Made by a program: the position numbers and the translations under genes. Source: Linum tenue (taxonomy: Eukaryota > Streptophyta > Magnoliopsida > Malpighiales > Linaceae). Taken from it: DNA of 64,000 nt. Shown in pieces: positions 23,101-32,536 of this stretch. The stretch covers positions 16,331,475-16,395,474 of the forward strand of contig CAMGYJ010000008.1 of the NCBI GenBank assembly GCA_946122785.1, read 5' to 3'. The number at the start of each line of letters is the position of its first letter. Position 1 is the first letter of the stretch. The notes beneath the pieces are model-generated. The model was not told the origin of the DNA. It ran no database searches and saw nothing but the letters and a program-made list of their open reading frames with translations.

Positions 23101-23346
23101 GAACACTACATTCGATAGCCATGTGATGTATCTGGCTTCTTCAACGAACCCAGCCTCGAGCAACTTATCGACTTCCTTCCTTAGAGCTTCTTCCTTCTCT
23201 TGGGTCAAGTTCCTTCGCTTTTGTTGGACGGGCTTCTTTCCCTCCTCGACGGCCAATCGATGCGCCGCCACATTTGGTGACACTCCCGGCATGTCCTGGG
23301 GGCTCCAAGCGAATAGCTCCCCAAATTCTCGCAACAATTCGATCAA
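20179..23346 (-). CDS. Pol: RT, RNase H, archaeal-type RNase H, integrase
   Basis: An open frame of 1055 residues. Reverse transcriptase occupies about residues 30-250 with the active site YVDD near 192. A gypsy-type RNase H follows (335-460), then a second, archaeal-type RNase H starting near 474 (QVQVDGAAS and TNNAAEYEAVLAG motifs), then integrase with a zinc finger and a DDE triad (MDLLGPF near 759, ITDHGKQFDC near 818, GQAEAANK near 855). The frame starts with TTG and overlaps the end of gag by 4 nt in the -1 frame, with no ATG nearby, so expression probably needs frameshifting or reinitiation. All catalytic residues are present, unlike the second Tat copy at 49101. Confidence 0.95.
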   Translation of the reverse strand: MIELLREFGELFAWSPQDMPGVSPNVAAHRLAVEEGKKPVQQKRRNLTQEKEEALRKEVDKLLEAGFVEEARYITWLSNVVFVPKPSGDWRMCVDFTNLNRACPTDAYPMPRIDILVDATAYHEALSFLDMFSGYHQIPMVEEDRAKTAFMTPFGNFCYKVMAFGLKNAGATYQRMVNQIFRRQLGRNVEAYVDDLIVKSKRRQDHIMDLRETFETMRSYKLRLNPQKCVFLAEAGKFLGFMITKRGIEANPKQVEAIMRLAPPRTPKEVQGLTGRLAALGRFIPRSSDRGAPFFRTLKKASKFKWTEECDEAFGDLKKLLVAPTVMTAPRPKETLYLYIAVSRIAVSAVLVSKDPSTNEERPVYYVSRTMAVHETRYAPIEKAALAVVMAANKLRPYFQAHSIIVLTNLPLRTVLGSMDVSGRLVKWAVQLSEFDVSYAPRPAIKAQVLADFVAEGVVDMGSGVEECWQVQVDGAASRSGAGAGIVLISPLGAMHEVALRFATLKTNNAAEYEAVLAGLHMARELGAQKVNVQTDSALVVNQLNDVYEVKEEALSVYVRAVKEKCAWFREVTFTHIPREENAHADALSKLATALDFGEERKVIVTKEAPREERVMANFLGEASDGWMAPIMLFLKQGVVPEDPKEAWRLRRKAARCVIMEGVLYKRSHSGTYLRCLTEAEGQEAIAEVHQGTCGMHAGARSLEKVLLRQGYYWPTMRADAGKHVAGCHQCQIHANDIHVPGAPMQGNVSAWPFAQWGMDLLGPFPKAPGQFKYLIVAIDYFTKWIEAEPLASITEVQVRKFTRKNIFTRFGLPESIITDHGKQFDCKKFIDFCDENGVVLRFSSVAYPQANGQAEAANKSILHGLHTRLTEAKGNWVEELPSVLWAHRTTFKVATGDTPFALTYGSEAVLPVEVRIPTFRMAHRDESMEAQERINELDLLDERRESAALRLEAMKSQVARYYNKKMRPHGIVVGSLVLKRDFRPKATDGKLAPKWKGPYRVQEVVGPGTFKLEHLSGKKVKRTWNAQNLRRYGVVEANVMEDDGRVPEGAPGLW

Positions 23347-25649
23347 GGGCGCCTCATGTGTTCAGGAGCCTGTGCTGACACTCGTACCTGCCTGTCCAGG
23401 CGCCCTACTTCGATCGGTACCATGAACTCATCATCCATAGGCTCTGCTCTAGGCGCGTCCTCCGATCGAACGTCTATGTTGTTTACCCGGTGTCTTCGTG
23501 CGCTCTTCCTTTTTCCTTCCTCTTCTCGAGCATAGCGGGGGGCGCATTCTCCTCGTGAAATTCCTATGCCTTGTGGGGCAACGAACTTCAATGTTTGGTG
23601 GCAAGTCGAAGCTACCCCATTGAATAACGCCAACAGTGGTCTTCCCAGTATGACATTGTACGGCGAGGGGCAATCCACTATCCCAAACTCCACGGCATGT
23701 GTCACTCGGTGTACTTCGTCGCCCAATGTTACCGGAAGGCGCACACGCCCGATCACATGGGCAGGCGCTCCCGAAAACCCTATCAGCACCGACTCGGAGG
23801 GGCTCACCAACTCCGGCGCCAGCTGCATGCGCTCGAACGTGCTTTTGAACAAAACATCCATCGAACTTCCCGTATCCACCAACATCCTCTTGACCTTACA
23901 CCCTGCAATGATTCCCTGGATCTCCAAAGCTTCCTCCGAAGGCACCTGACATGCTTCTTCCGCCTCCTGATTAAAGCATATTTGCACCGCCGCCTTCGCC
24001 TCCACAGATGCGGCCCGGAGGCGCCTAGACCGGTCCAACTTGTCCCGCAAATCGACGGTTCCGGTTATGGATTCCACCGTGAGCCTAACCCGGTTGGGTT
24101 CTCCTTCCTGATTCAACTCGAATGGAGGTGGGGGTATTTCAAGTAGAGGAGGGTGGGCCTCCAGCGCTGGGAGGTTACCAGGCGCCTGTTGTACGACGGG
24201 AGGAGTGGGCGCCTTAGGTCCAGCCACCACAGCAGGCGCTGGCCTCGTCTCTCTTGTGACATACGCGCGGTGCGTCCTCTCTTCCGTCTTTCTTATGAAG
24301 TCGTTGAGCATTCCTCGATCAGCTAACGTCTGCAACTCCGATTTCAGTTGGTAGCAATCGGCCGTGTGATGTCCCTTATCCCGGTGAAAGTCACAATATC
24401 GATCAAGGTTCCGCTCGTTTGGTTGTCCCCGCATAGGTCCCGGCCAGCGCACATGGTATCCTCTGTCCTTCACGTATTGCAGAATGTTTTTCAGAGAGTC
24501 GTTGTATTCCGTGAAATTTCCCGCACTCCTGGGTGGTGGGCGCTGACCATCCATCCTCCTTGGTGGAGCGTTGTTCATAATGAATGGCCTAGGCGCCTGG
24601 CGCATCTCCACTTCTTCTCTACCAACACGCCTTTTCTCTGCCCTCCTCGCGGCCAACGTTTCCTCCAAGGCAATAACCTTCTGAACCCTTCGATCCAGAT
24701 CTTCAGTTGACACTACCGCCCTCTTAGACAACACACGACACAACTCCTCACTATTTGTGCACTCCTCCAGACACACTCCCAGGACTGGCGGTTGCACATC
24801 TTTTACGGCCATGGCGACCGAAATCCAGCGGTCATAGAATTCTCTAAGCGCCTCCCCCTCTCTCTGCTTGATTTTAAACAAAGCGCCTATAGTCAACGTC
24901 CGCCTCTTACGGCTGGCAAATTTGGACAAGAATAGCTCTGCAAATTGCTCAAAGCACTCTATGCGCCCCTCCTCCAACTGATGATACCAATCCAAAACTA
25001 CCCCTGCGAACGTCGAAGGGAACACCTTACACAACGTGGCATCCGTGCTATTGTACAATTGCATCTTCGTGAAATAGCTATTCAGATGATCTTCTGGGTC
25101 AGTGACTCCATCATAGCTGGTCAGCGGTGGGAGTGTAGTTCCTGCTGGCTCCATTAACACACTTTGCGCCAAGGGTTGTCTGATCCCGAAGCGCCTGGCC
25201 TGACGTTTGGGCGTCCATGGGTTCTGTTCTTCCGGCACTGGGATGGTCCACTCGCCTGGCGCCCTCCACGCGCCCGGGCGCCTGGGTGGTGTTACCTCAG
25301 GATTAATACCCTCATAGCTCGGGCGCCCATACTCGCTAACCTCCGAATCATCCATGAGCCTGTCCCTCTTCCTCACTGGGGGGCTGTACTCCCTTGTATC
25401 AACGCTCCTTCCTCCTTCCAATTCCCTCCGAAGCATTGCTATCGCTCGATCTTGGTCAACAATAATCTTGAACAGCTCCCTCTTTGACACCGAATCACTC
25501 TCCATAGACGGGCGCTCGCGGCTCTCGTCCTCCACGTCCATGCTCACTATCGGGCTTGACCTCCGCTCACTCCCCTCCGGACTGGAATTCTCCGTTCTCG
25601 CATCCTCGGCGCCTACACTTCCAACATTCAAGTCCTCCATCCTTTCCAT
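23343..25649 (-). CDS. Gag with aspartic protease
   Basis: 768 residues, starting only about 33 nt inside the 5' LTR. A Ser/Glu-rich head is followed by the retrotransposon Gag domain (about 165-320), an Arg/Pro-rich stretch, a Cys/His zinc-knuckle-like motif at about 419-432 (CDFHRDKGHHTADC, typical of Tat Gag), a Pro-rich linker and an aspartic protease with DTGSS at 592-596. Protease is thus fused to Gag, and Pol lies in the next frame. Gag forms the particle and the protease processes both polyproteins. The start ATG is the first one after the LTR. Confidence 0.93.
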   Translation of the reverse strand: MERMEDLNVGSVGAEDARTENSSPEGSERRSSPIVSMDVEDESRERPSMESDSVSKRELFKIIVDQDRAIAMLRRELEGGRSVDTREYSPPVRKRDRLMDDSEVSEYGRPSYEGINPEVTPPRRPGAWRAPGEWTIPVPEEQNPWTPKRQARRFGIRQPLAQSVLMEPAGTTLPPLTSYDGVTDPEDHLNSYFTKMQLYNSTDATLCKVFPSTFAGVVLDWYHQLEEGRIECFEQFAELFLSKFASRKRRTLTIGALFKIKQREGEALREFYDRWISVAMAVKDVQPPVLGVCLEECTNSEELCRVLSKRAVVSTEDLDRRVQKVIALEETLAARRAEKRRVGREEVEMRQAPRPFIMNNAPPRRMDGQRPPPRSAGNFTEYNDSLKNILQYVKDRGYHVRWPGPMRGQPNERNLDRYCDFHRDKGHHTADCYQLKSELQTLADRGMLNDFIRKTEERTHRAYVTRETRPAPAVVAGPKAPTPPVVQQAPGNLPALEAHPPLLEIPPPPFELNQEGEPNRVRLTVESITGTVDLRDKLDRSRRLRAASVEAKAAVQICFNQEAEEACQVPSEEALEIQGIIAGCKVKRMLVDTGSSMDVLFKSTFERMQLAPELVSPSESVLIGFSGAPAHVIGRVRLPVTLGDEVHRVTHAVEFGIVDCPSPYNVILGRPLLALFNGVASTCHQTLKFVAPQGIGISRGECAPRYAREEEGKRKSARRHRVNNIDVRSEDAPRAEPMDDEFMVPIEVGRLDRQVRVSAQAPEHMRRP

Positions 25650-25681
25650 CTTGCCGAGCGCCCCCTATCTGGCGCGCCAAT

Positions 25682-26273
25682 TGTAGAAGCCCGGATACTC
25701 CCTCTTCCACGTGTCACTTCCCGCTGCCCCACGCCGAGCGCTTGGACCCTGCAGGACGGGCGCCTAGAGGGCTACCCCCGTCCGTTAGCACTCCAACGAT
25801 CAAGTCAGGTGCAACTCTAGAGAGAGAAGTGAAGAAAGAAGTTTAGTGTGAGAAAGACCAACCTGCTTAAATGCTACCTACCAAGTGCTATTTATACTAC
25901 TTGAGCTTCTCGACCAAGCTCCGACCAACTCCTGCCACCAAGGCTTATGTCAGCCTAGCATTAAATGCTTGGTCTCCCCTGGCGCCTACGCGCCTACACG
26001 TGGCATACCGCTCATTTTCCACGTCGGGGCGCATAGGGGGACCACCTGCTTCGTGGCGCCCTCCTGAGCTTGTCCACCTGTACTCCCTTGTCTGCGAGCC
26101 TATTTTGTCGCCATGCGCCCCTGCTCCTTTGTAACCACTTGGATCATACTCTTATGGGCCATAGATAGGCTTCGGGCCCAACAGACTCTTAACTTTTATG
26201 AGCACCTTTCCCCCATCTCAATAAGGCCCATTAGGCTTTTAACTATCATGGGCTCCTCTCTACTACCCCAACA
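25682..26273 (-). repeat. 5' LTR of the Tat element
   Basis: 592 bp, beginning TGTTGGGG on the minus strand. Immediately inside it, 25681 downwards, is the primer-binding position (ATTGGCGCGCCAGATAGGGG), which I could not match to a particular tRNA. Confidence 0.95.
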
Positions 26274-26797
26274 GGTTCATCCAACCGAACAACAACTTCA
26301 TGTCTTTTTAATGTCAGCACCAAAAAACATCTAACCTTGTTAGACCCACATAAACTCTTTTGGCTTCAATGGCTGAGCTATGTATATTTGATTTTGAATT
26401 ATAAGATGTAAATCATATATTAAATAAATATTGAATGGTGATAACAATAGACTATTAACCCTTCATCCATAAGTCTAGATCACTTATAAGTGGAAACTTG
26501 TCATAGTATTATTACTCTAAATATCGAATTAAACTTGACATCTGATAATCGTTAATTATCGGAGAATAAGAGAGGAAAAATAAAAAACAATGTAAGAATT
26601 TTCCAAAAGCCAGACAAATAAATTTTGTCTAGAATATTATGATTTTGGAATCTCGAATTTAAGAATCCACCACTTGTACGAATATGAACAATACACATTC
26701 TTTTGAGATCCCAAAATTGCCATGAAAATGTTCTCTTTAGGAAACGATATACAAAAATTATCAATAAAAAATTTCGTATTCTTCAATGGGTATTGAG

Positions 26798-26979
26798 CAT
26801 GGTCCATGAAATCGTACCGTACCTACGGTTTAATCACGAAATATCAGTATTGGAGGCTAAATCGATAGACGGTAGTTAACGATCTAACGGTTGAACTACG
26901 ATTAAACCACGATGTTATCATAAAATATCATATCGCTGATTTTTTCGGTACGATATCCGGTACTGTTTCATGGACCATG
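26798..26979. mobile_element. MITE copy A (CATGGTCCATGAAA TIR)
   Basis: 182 bp with the terminal inverted repeat CATGGTCCATGAAA and its exact complement at the other end, flanked by the perfect 8-bp duplication GTATTGAG (26790-26797 and 26980-26987). An 8-bp TSD fits the hAT superfamily. It lies 180 bp upstream of the SG1-like start codon. A second, inverted copy lies at about 39655-39842. Confidence 0.85.
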
Positions 26980-27157
26980 GTATTGAGTATTTTCAATCTT
27001 GCCGGGTCCGCCTTTTACCATTTTGTCGTTTACATTGTCACTCTGTCAAACCCTAACAACCAGCAAACTCGTCTCCTTCCTCCCTCTTCCATATCACCAA
27101 CTGGAAGAAGAAGGGTACTGACGAAGGAAGGGAAAGATCGCCATTAATCCTCCAACA

Positions 27158-28201
27158 ATGAACTCCACGCTCGCCACTTCCTTCCTCCATCTCAAAGTAC
27201 CTTCTTCTTCCTCCTCCCTCTCCTCCTTCAATTCAACATCCCAACTCCCCCCTCTTCTCAATTCCACCAGGATCGCCCACCCGCAACCTTCTTCCATTCC
27301 CACCATTACAGCATGTCTACCAAACCCACACCCACCCTTAATCATCCAGCGCCTCAAAACCCTCGCCAAAGCCGCCGTCTTGATCGCCGCCTCTGCTTCC
27401 GCCGCCGCCCATTTCTCCGTTCTCCACCCGGCCAAAGCCGAACCCCCTGCAGCAGCCGCAGCTACTCTGGCTGAAGAAATCCCGGCCACCATCGAAGAGG
27501 AAGAGCAACTGGATCCACAGAAGGATGAGGACTCTTCTTCCTCGTCTTCTTCCTCGTTCGCCTCTCCTTTGTCCGAGTTTCTCGTGGGCAACACCGAAGC
27601 CGTTGAGTCTCTGAAGTCTCTGCTGCAGCAGAAGCTCGAGAGCCGGGAAGACGAGGAGGCTCTCAAGATCCTGACCCGTCTCGTCGCCGCCCAGCCCGCG
27701 GCGGTGGAGTGGAAGTTCTTGATGGCGAGGTTGTACAACGAGATGGGTCAGTCCCAGAATGCCCGCAAGGTGTTCGAGGAAATTCTATCTGTGAACCCTC
27801 TGTCGTTCGAGGCTCTTTTCGAGAATGCGCTGCTCATGGACAAGAGTGGGGAAGGGGAGGCGGTGATCGCGAGGCTGGAAAATGCTCTGCAGATAGCGGA
27901 AGAGGAGAACAAGGTGAAGGAAGCTCGAGACGTGAGGCTGATAATGGCGCAGATACAGTTCCTGCAGAAGAACATAGAGGAGGCGATGAGGATATACCAG
28001 GAGCTGTCGAAGGAAGATCCCAAGGATTTCCGGCCGTATTTCTGCAGGGGAATGATCTACAGTCTGCTGGATAAGAACGAGGAGGCGAAGCAGCAGTTCC
28101 TAAAGTATCGAGAGCTCTCGCCGAAGAAGTTTGAGGTGGATGGATACCTGAGGACTCCATTGTCAAGAATGAAGGTTTTTGGGCCGAGTGATGAGAACTG
28201 A
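27158..28201 (+). CDS. SG1: SLOW GREEN 1-like chloroplast TPR protein
   Basis: Single-exon gene, 347 residues. The N-terminus (1-60) is Ser/Thr/Pro-rich and low in acidic residues, as in chloroplast transit peptides. A hydrophobic Ala-rich segment (about 70-88) may be a membrane anchor. A low-complexity acidic/Ser linker (105-135) follows. Residues about 184-323 hold four TPR-like helical pairs, with the well-conserved stretches NPLSFEALFENALLMD and DPKDFRPYFCRGMIYSLLDK and the C-terminal ELSPKKFEV.GYLRTPLS. These match my memory of Arabidopsis SLOW GREEN 1, a TPR protein needed for early chloroplast development and greening. The length is close to the family's. It has low GC wobble bias compared with the AT-rich flanks but no sign of damage. 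A hAT-type MITE lies in its promoter. Confidence 0.85.
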   Translation: MNSTLATSFLHLKVPSSSSSLSSFNSTSQLPPLLNSTRIAHPQPSSIPTITACLPNPHPPLIIQRLKTLAKAAVLIAASASAAAHFSVLHPAKAEPPAAAAATLAEEIPATIEEEEQLDPQKDEDSSSSSSSSFASPLSEFLVGNTEAVESLKSLLQQKLESREDEEALKILTRLVAAQPAAVEWKFLMARLYNEMGQSQNARKVFEEILSVNPLSFEALFENALLMDKSGEGEAVIARLENALQIAEEENKVKEARDVRLIMAQIQFLQKNIEEAMRIYQELSKEDPKDFRPYFCRGMIYSLLDKNEEAKQQFLKYRELSPKKFEVDGYLRTPLSRMKVFGPSDEN

Positions 28202-29756
28202 GCTCCTGGTATATGGGAGGAAAGGGCGGGAATAACAATGGAGAGAGTTGAATTCCTCCATACTAGGACTATCAAGGAAACCACATTTGGGTAGAGTTTG
28301 TTCCTCTTTTGCTTCTTTATAGTTTATCCTTGAAATTTTTTTACCTGATTTTGTGCAACACATTACAGACTGCAGATAATGTGTTTGAAAGTTAAGAAAT
28401 AAAAGGGAAGAGAGATCTCAATCAGTTGCAGTTTTGAGGCAGCCATTGATTGATTGATGTAGAAAATCTCTCTTGAATTGTAGACTGACCATGTACCAAC
28501 TTACATAATGTGGTTGAGACTGCTTAGCAAAAGCTTATTTTCTCTATTTTTTACCTTTCTCGTGGGCGATCTACATGTTCAGACACGGGATTCTAAATTC
28601 CAGAGAGATCAACCTGAGATTCTCTTCTTCCTTGATTTTGCCCACTTTGAACTGTTGCTTGCTGGTGGGTGACATGAGCAGGATCATCAACATGAGATGT
28701 CTTCATGATGCGCATTTTGACCTTCCAAGTCCATGGAAGGCTGACAATGTCGCTCTTCCACAATCTCGTTCTGAAACTCGCACCAGCCTCCAGAGCACAA
28801 AATGCATTGTAGCAACCAACATTGTGTGATAGACGAACAGCTTACCATGTGCCTGATGAAACCATGATTGTAATGATCTTAATTCGCGATCTTTGATATT
28901 ACGATCTTAATGAGCTTTGGTTCTTAAAATTCGCGGCAAAAGCATCAACAGAATTTCTGATGTGATTTTACAAACCCGATTCACAATTGTTGTGCAACGT
29001 TAAAACCTTCTTGAATTCCTATCATTTGTGTTTGATAAAGCCAAGCATAGTTGATGAACCTAAGGCAGTTTTGGGTTCATTAAAAACAAATAGCAGTTTC
29101 ATCAAAAGCATACCTGCACCCTTACTTCCTGGCTTGCGTCCCTGGAGTTCCTTTCCGAGGAAACAAAATCTCCCCGAAGTTCAAACTGGCAAGGGTTGCT
29201 CCAAACCTAATGCAAAGAAGGGAATCCATATGTTAAGAGAAGGAGCCATCTGGTTTCAGAAGGTTGAAACATGAACATTAAGTGTTTTACATTAGCCACA
29301 AACCAAATTCATAGTCACACTTTCTCATACTGCTCAAAATAGATACCTACAGAAGTACTAATTCGTTCCGCAGAAAGGTAGCTATGCTGCCATACAACAG
29401 AGACCCAGAAGAGTAACAACAGTTATCGTATTAGTTAGTATATAATAATGCAACAGACATCCAACACTCGTTCAAATTTAGACATGTCACAGCCGTTATA
29501 ACCTATGTTTTTGCACAGAAATGCTGAAAAATGGGCAATCGTTAATGTTGGCACTTGGCATCAACTAAGGGAAGAACACTTGAGTGAGAAACAAATATTA
29601 TTCCTAAAAGAGAAAGCACACACAAGCATGGAAGACATTAAAAGACATTTGTTGAACTAGATTTTGCCACCTGAATGAGTGGAGGAACTTGGTACTACAA
29701 TGTAACAACATGGAGTAAGAGTACGAGTAAGACATAGCTAAAAGTAAAGGTCATAC
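28202..29756. other. intergenic, 3' UTRs of the flanking genes
   Basis: Holds the 3' UTR of the SG1-like gene (an AATAAA-type signal at about 28396) and, at its right end, the 3' UTR of the PPR gene. Only chance ORFs are seen in between. Confidence 0.5.
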
Positions 29757-31436
29757 TCATATATTCTTTCTTCCTTGAAAACTTTGGCTTCTCCTCTTCT
29801 GATTTAGTGCAAACCGCCTTGCCATGGCAGGATTATAGAACTTCCTCATGTGCTCAGAGAGTTTGTGGATGGCTTTTAGATTACCAGTCACTGAAAGCTG
29901 CATGAGGAAGGAGTCAAACTGCCGATAAGGCAGCTTCATGCCCTTATCAACAATCTCTTCTACAAGACAACATGCATCCTCCATCTTATTGCAATGGAAG
30001 AGCCCATCAATCATCACACTATAGGTATCGACATCTCTATCGCACCCTCTTTTCTCCATTTCATCCCAAGTCTCACAAGCACCATCATAATCATCCATCT
30101 TAAAAAACATAGAGATCAGCATGTTATACGTCTGCACACTAGGCAGACACTCAACCTCAAACATTTGCCCATACAGCCTGAGTGCTGCATCAGCTTCTTT
30201 GTTCTTGCAAAGCACATTTAGGAAACAGTTGTAAGTAACTATATCAGGAGGATAACCTTTGTCTCCCATCTCTTTCAAAAACCGGTATGCTTCATCCGTC
30301 TTGCCAGCTGTATACATTCCTTCAATCATTTCTGTGTATGTTGGGACGTCTGGAAGGCAACCACTTGCAGTCATATGCTCTATAAGTTTCGAGCACTCAT
30401 CCATTCTATCATTCTGAACTAGAGCTACAATCATTATGGCATAGGTCTTTGCAGTAGGAGAAGAAAGTGTCGAACCTTTGGTTCTCATGAACTCAAATAG
30501 ACCAGCAGCCTCGTCCACCATGCCAGCTCTACAAAATGAATCGATAGCAGTATTATAAGTAAAGTTATCAGGTGGGAGACCAAGCTCGATCATTTCATCG
30601 AGAACCTTCATAGCTCTAGTCGGGTTCCTAACTCTGCACCACCCGAAGAACAAGATGTTATACGTATTGCTATCTGGCTTAATCTTACTCTTCAACTTTT
30701 TAAACAAAGCTTCAGCATCCTCAACGAGACAGCTCTTGCACAAAGCATCCAGAAGCAAGTTGAAAGCATTGATCTCTGGCTGAGTCTTCACCCGAATCCT
30801 CTTCTTCTTAGCAAATTTCTGAACATGGGTGAGATACTTCAGCGTGTAATCTCTCAAAATCTTCAACAGAACCTCCGTGGGAACATTCTTCCTGTTGCCC
30901 CTCTTCATGTAATCCAGCATATCACACACAATCCGAAACTGCTTCACTTTGTACTTGGTGCTCGACAAAATGTCCATCATTTCGTTGTAGGCACAAGCCT
31001 CGTGCGCATAATCTTCCTGCCGCCCTGCCCATGTGAAGAATCTGAATGCCGTCTTTTCATCGTAACGAAGCCTGTGAAGAACCTCGAGGACCAAATCAGT
31101 GGTGAGTTGTAAACCAAGCTGCTCCAGTGCTTCCTCCATGTGAAGATTCTGCTTGGGCTGTAATGAATCGGAGGTTCCCAATATAGTTTCACACAGTCTT
31201 TCTGTCTGGAGCTCGATAAGGTCATTGTGCCTCCTAGCTGGACTAAGGGTTTGCTCTGACACAACAGCCATTTGAGTACAATACAAACGCCAATCATTCT
31301 TGAAGGGAAATCTGGGCGCAATGAAACCAGCGATTGCCGAAGTACGGGGAACTGAAGGAGAAATGCTTGCGGAGAAGGGATTGAAACCGCAGAATGTTTC
31401 AAGAGCTGATAAAGAGCAACGGAATCTTCGCATCAT
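29757..31436 (-). CDS. P-class pentatricopeptide repeat protein, organellar
   Basis: Intronless, 559 residues, as usual for plant PPR genes. The N-terminus is rich in Arg, Ser and Phe and poor in acids (MMRRFRCSLSALETF), which suggests mitochondrial targeting. From about residue 215 eight tandem 35-residue PPR motifs are readable (for example TYNILFFGWCRVRN, TYTEMIEGMYTAGK, TYNCFLNVLCKNKE, TYNMLISMFFKMDD), with no E, DYW or SMR domain, so it is P class. P-class PPR proteins bind specific organellar RNAs and act in their stability, splicing or translation. The overall layout resembles the Arabidopsis At1g73400 group, but I am not sure of the orthologue. The start is the first ATG of the open frame. 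Confidence 0.9.
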   Translation of the reverse strand: MMRRFRCSLSALETFCGFNPFSASISPSVPRTSAIAGFIAPRFPFKNDWRLYCTQMAVVSEQTLSPARRHNDLIELQTERLCETILGTSDSLQPKQNLHMEEALEQLGLQLTTDLVLEVLHRLRYDEKTAFRFFTWAGRQEDYAHEACAYNEMMDILSSTKYKVKQFRIVCDMLDYMKRGNRKNVPTEVLLKILRDYTLKYLTHVQKFAKKKRIRVKTQPEINAFNLLLDALCKSCLVEDAEALFKKLKSKIKPDSNTYNILFFGWCRVRNPTRAMKVLDEMIELGLPPDNFTYNTAIDSFCRAGMVDEAAGLFEFMRTKGSTLSSPTAKTYAIMIVALVQNDRMDECSKLIEHMTASGCLPDVPTYTEMIEGMYTAGKTDEAYRFLKEMGDKGYPPDIVTYNCFLNVLCKNKEADAALRLYGQMFEVECLPSVQTYNMLISMFFKMDDYDGACETWDEMEKRGCDRDVDTYSVMIDGLFHCNKMEDACCLVEEIVDKGMKLPYRQFDSFLMQLSVTGNLKAIHKLSEHMRKFYNPAMARRFALNQKRRSQSFQGRKNI

Positions 31437-31730
31437 GACATCCCTAGAATTGTTTTGGCGACGACGGATTGGACATGGACGAATCTTACGGCTGGTTGAA
31501 CATCAGCCTACGTCCGAGAATCGGAGATGAAAGAGATGTTAAGAAGCACAAATACCGGCCGGCGGCGGAAGGATGGAACGGCGGGTGAGAAAGGTGGACT
31601 GGGTACAGAGGAAGCTGAGAAGTGATGAGCGGGGATGCCAAACAACACTCTCCGCTTTCGAACTCAACTACAGATTGGTAACCCAAGTCTTCGAATATTT
31701 TTAACACTGAAAGCGTACAATAACAACAAC

Positions 31731-31802
31731 ATCAGAGTGGCGCAGCGGAAGCGTGGTGGGCCCATAACCCACAGGTCCCTGGATCGAAACCAGGCTCTGA
31801 TA
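31731..31802 (+). tRNA. initiator tRNA-Met (CAT)
   Basis: 72-nt cloverleaf: acceptor stem ATCAGAG/CTCTGAT with the initiator-type A1-T72 pair and discriminator A, anticodon stem GTGGG/CCCAC enclosing CCCATAA (anticodon CAT at 31763-31765), and T-stem pair CCTGG/CCAGG around ATCGAAA. CCA is not encoded, as expected in a nuclear gene. CAA-type motifs lie just upstream and a pol III terminator (TTTTTT, 31811-31816) lies 8 nt downstream. It matches the plant initiator tRNA from memory. Its 3' end is the primer sequence expected for the chromovirus at 4253. Confidence 0.97.
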
Positions 31803-31810
31803 GATAATTG

Positions 31811-31816
31811 TTTTTT
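31811..31816 (+). terminator. pol III terminator of tRNA-iMet
   Basis: A run of six T starting 9 nt after the end of the tRNA. Confidence 0.85.
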
Positions 31817-31818
31817 CG

Positions 31819-32125
31819 TTTCTGCTGTTTATTTCTTCCCAGTCTTTCAACCAACGATGCAACCAGCACCCTCTACTCCTTCAGAACTCCATCTTGCTTG
31901 CCTACTGCTGGGTTTTAACCACAATCCAAGGTAACAATGGACATGAAGCATTGGTGGAAGTGCACCATTTCTGCTGTTTATTTCGGCTCAGTCTTTTAAC
32001 CAACGATGCAACCAAGCACCCTCTATTCCTTCAGAACTCCATCTTGCTTGCCAGCTGCTGGGTTTTAACTTTTAACCACAATCCAAAGGTAACAATGGAC
32101 ATGAAGCATTGGTGGAAGTGCACCA
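31819..32125. repeat. two-copy tandem repeat, 149-bp period
   Basis: Copy 1 (31819-31967) and copy 2 (31968-about 32125) both run from TTTCTGCTGTTTATTTC to GGTGGAAGTGCACCA with a few substitutions and small indels. They directly follow the tRNA gene. No coding function is seen. Confidence 0.9.
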
Positions 32126-32536
32126 CAATCATTCTCAGATAGTGTCTCCATCAACTGCAGACGGCGAGACTTCTTCAAAAACGGAACAATCATCTTCAGC
32201 TTCTGGTTCACTGGTAGCAAAACCATAAGCCACAATGGAACATATTGTGGAAAACAATGACGAGTGAAGGCAAGCTCTAGTGGAAAGAAAGATGTTACTA
32301 TATTAGCTGTTCAACTTACCCATGAGCTATCACAGAAAGTTGTGACAAAAGCCTTAGATTAACACACTATTACAAAGGGGCACTTTTCAGCTTCAACTGG
32401 TTGATTCTCCACAGCACAAATGAAGTAACAGTATTAACTTTTCACAAATTTTGCTAACAAATGAGCGTGTAGCCAAAATTACAAACACCACCAGGTACCT
32501 GCTACGATTAAGCCAGCAGGCCAGTAGTAGACAGTC
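32126..32536. other. intergenic, 3' UTR of the small acidic gene
   Basis: No ORF of interest. The right end presumably carries the 3' UTR of the minus-strand gene that ends at 32537. Confidence 0.5.

Larger units (their letters stand above)
15367..26273 (-). mobile_element. complete Tat-lineage Ty3/gypsy element
   Basis: A 10,907-bp element flanked by a 5-bp target-site duplication, GGTTC (15362-15366 and 26274-26278). Both LTRs are 592 bp and differ at only two sites seen by eye. Gag-pol reads on the minus strand, so the 5' LTR is the right-hand one. The dual RNase H (a gypsy-type domain plus an archaeal-type domain) and the long 3' region with tandem repeats are hallmarks of the Tat lineage. 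The 3' region also holds a spliced gene on the opposite strand (16686-19462). All ORFs are open, so the copy is young and may be active. Its GGCGCC-rich composition contrasts with the flanking AT-rich DNA. Confidence 0.95.

Noticed and set aside
23340..23365. Classical -1 frameshift heptamer between gag and pol.
   Set aside because: No X XXY YYZ sequence is present in the short overlap window.
27094..27738. 214-residue minus-strand ORF over the SG1-like gene.
   Set aside because: Ser/Glu-rich complement of the low-complexity coding strand; the plus-strand protein is conserved.
32160..32530. Possible extra exon of the small acidic gene.
   Set aside because: The 93-codon frame has its own stop and no splice pair is convincing.
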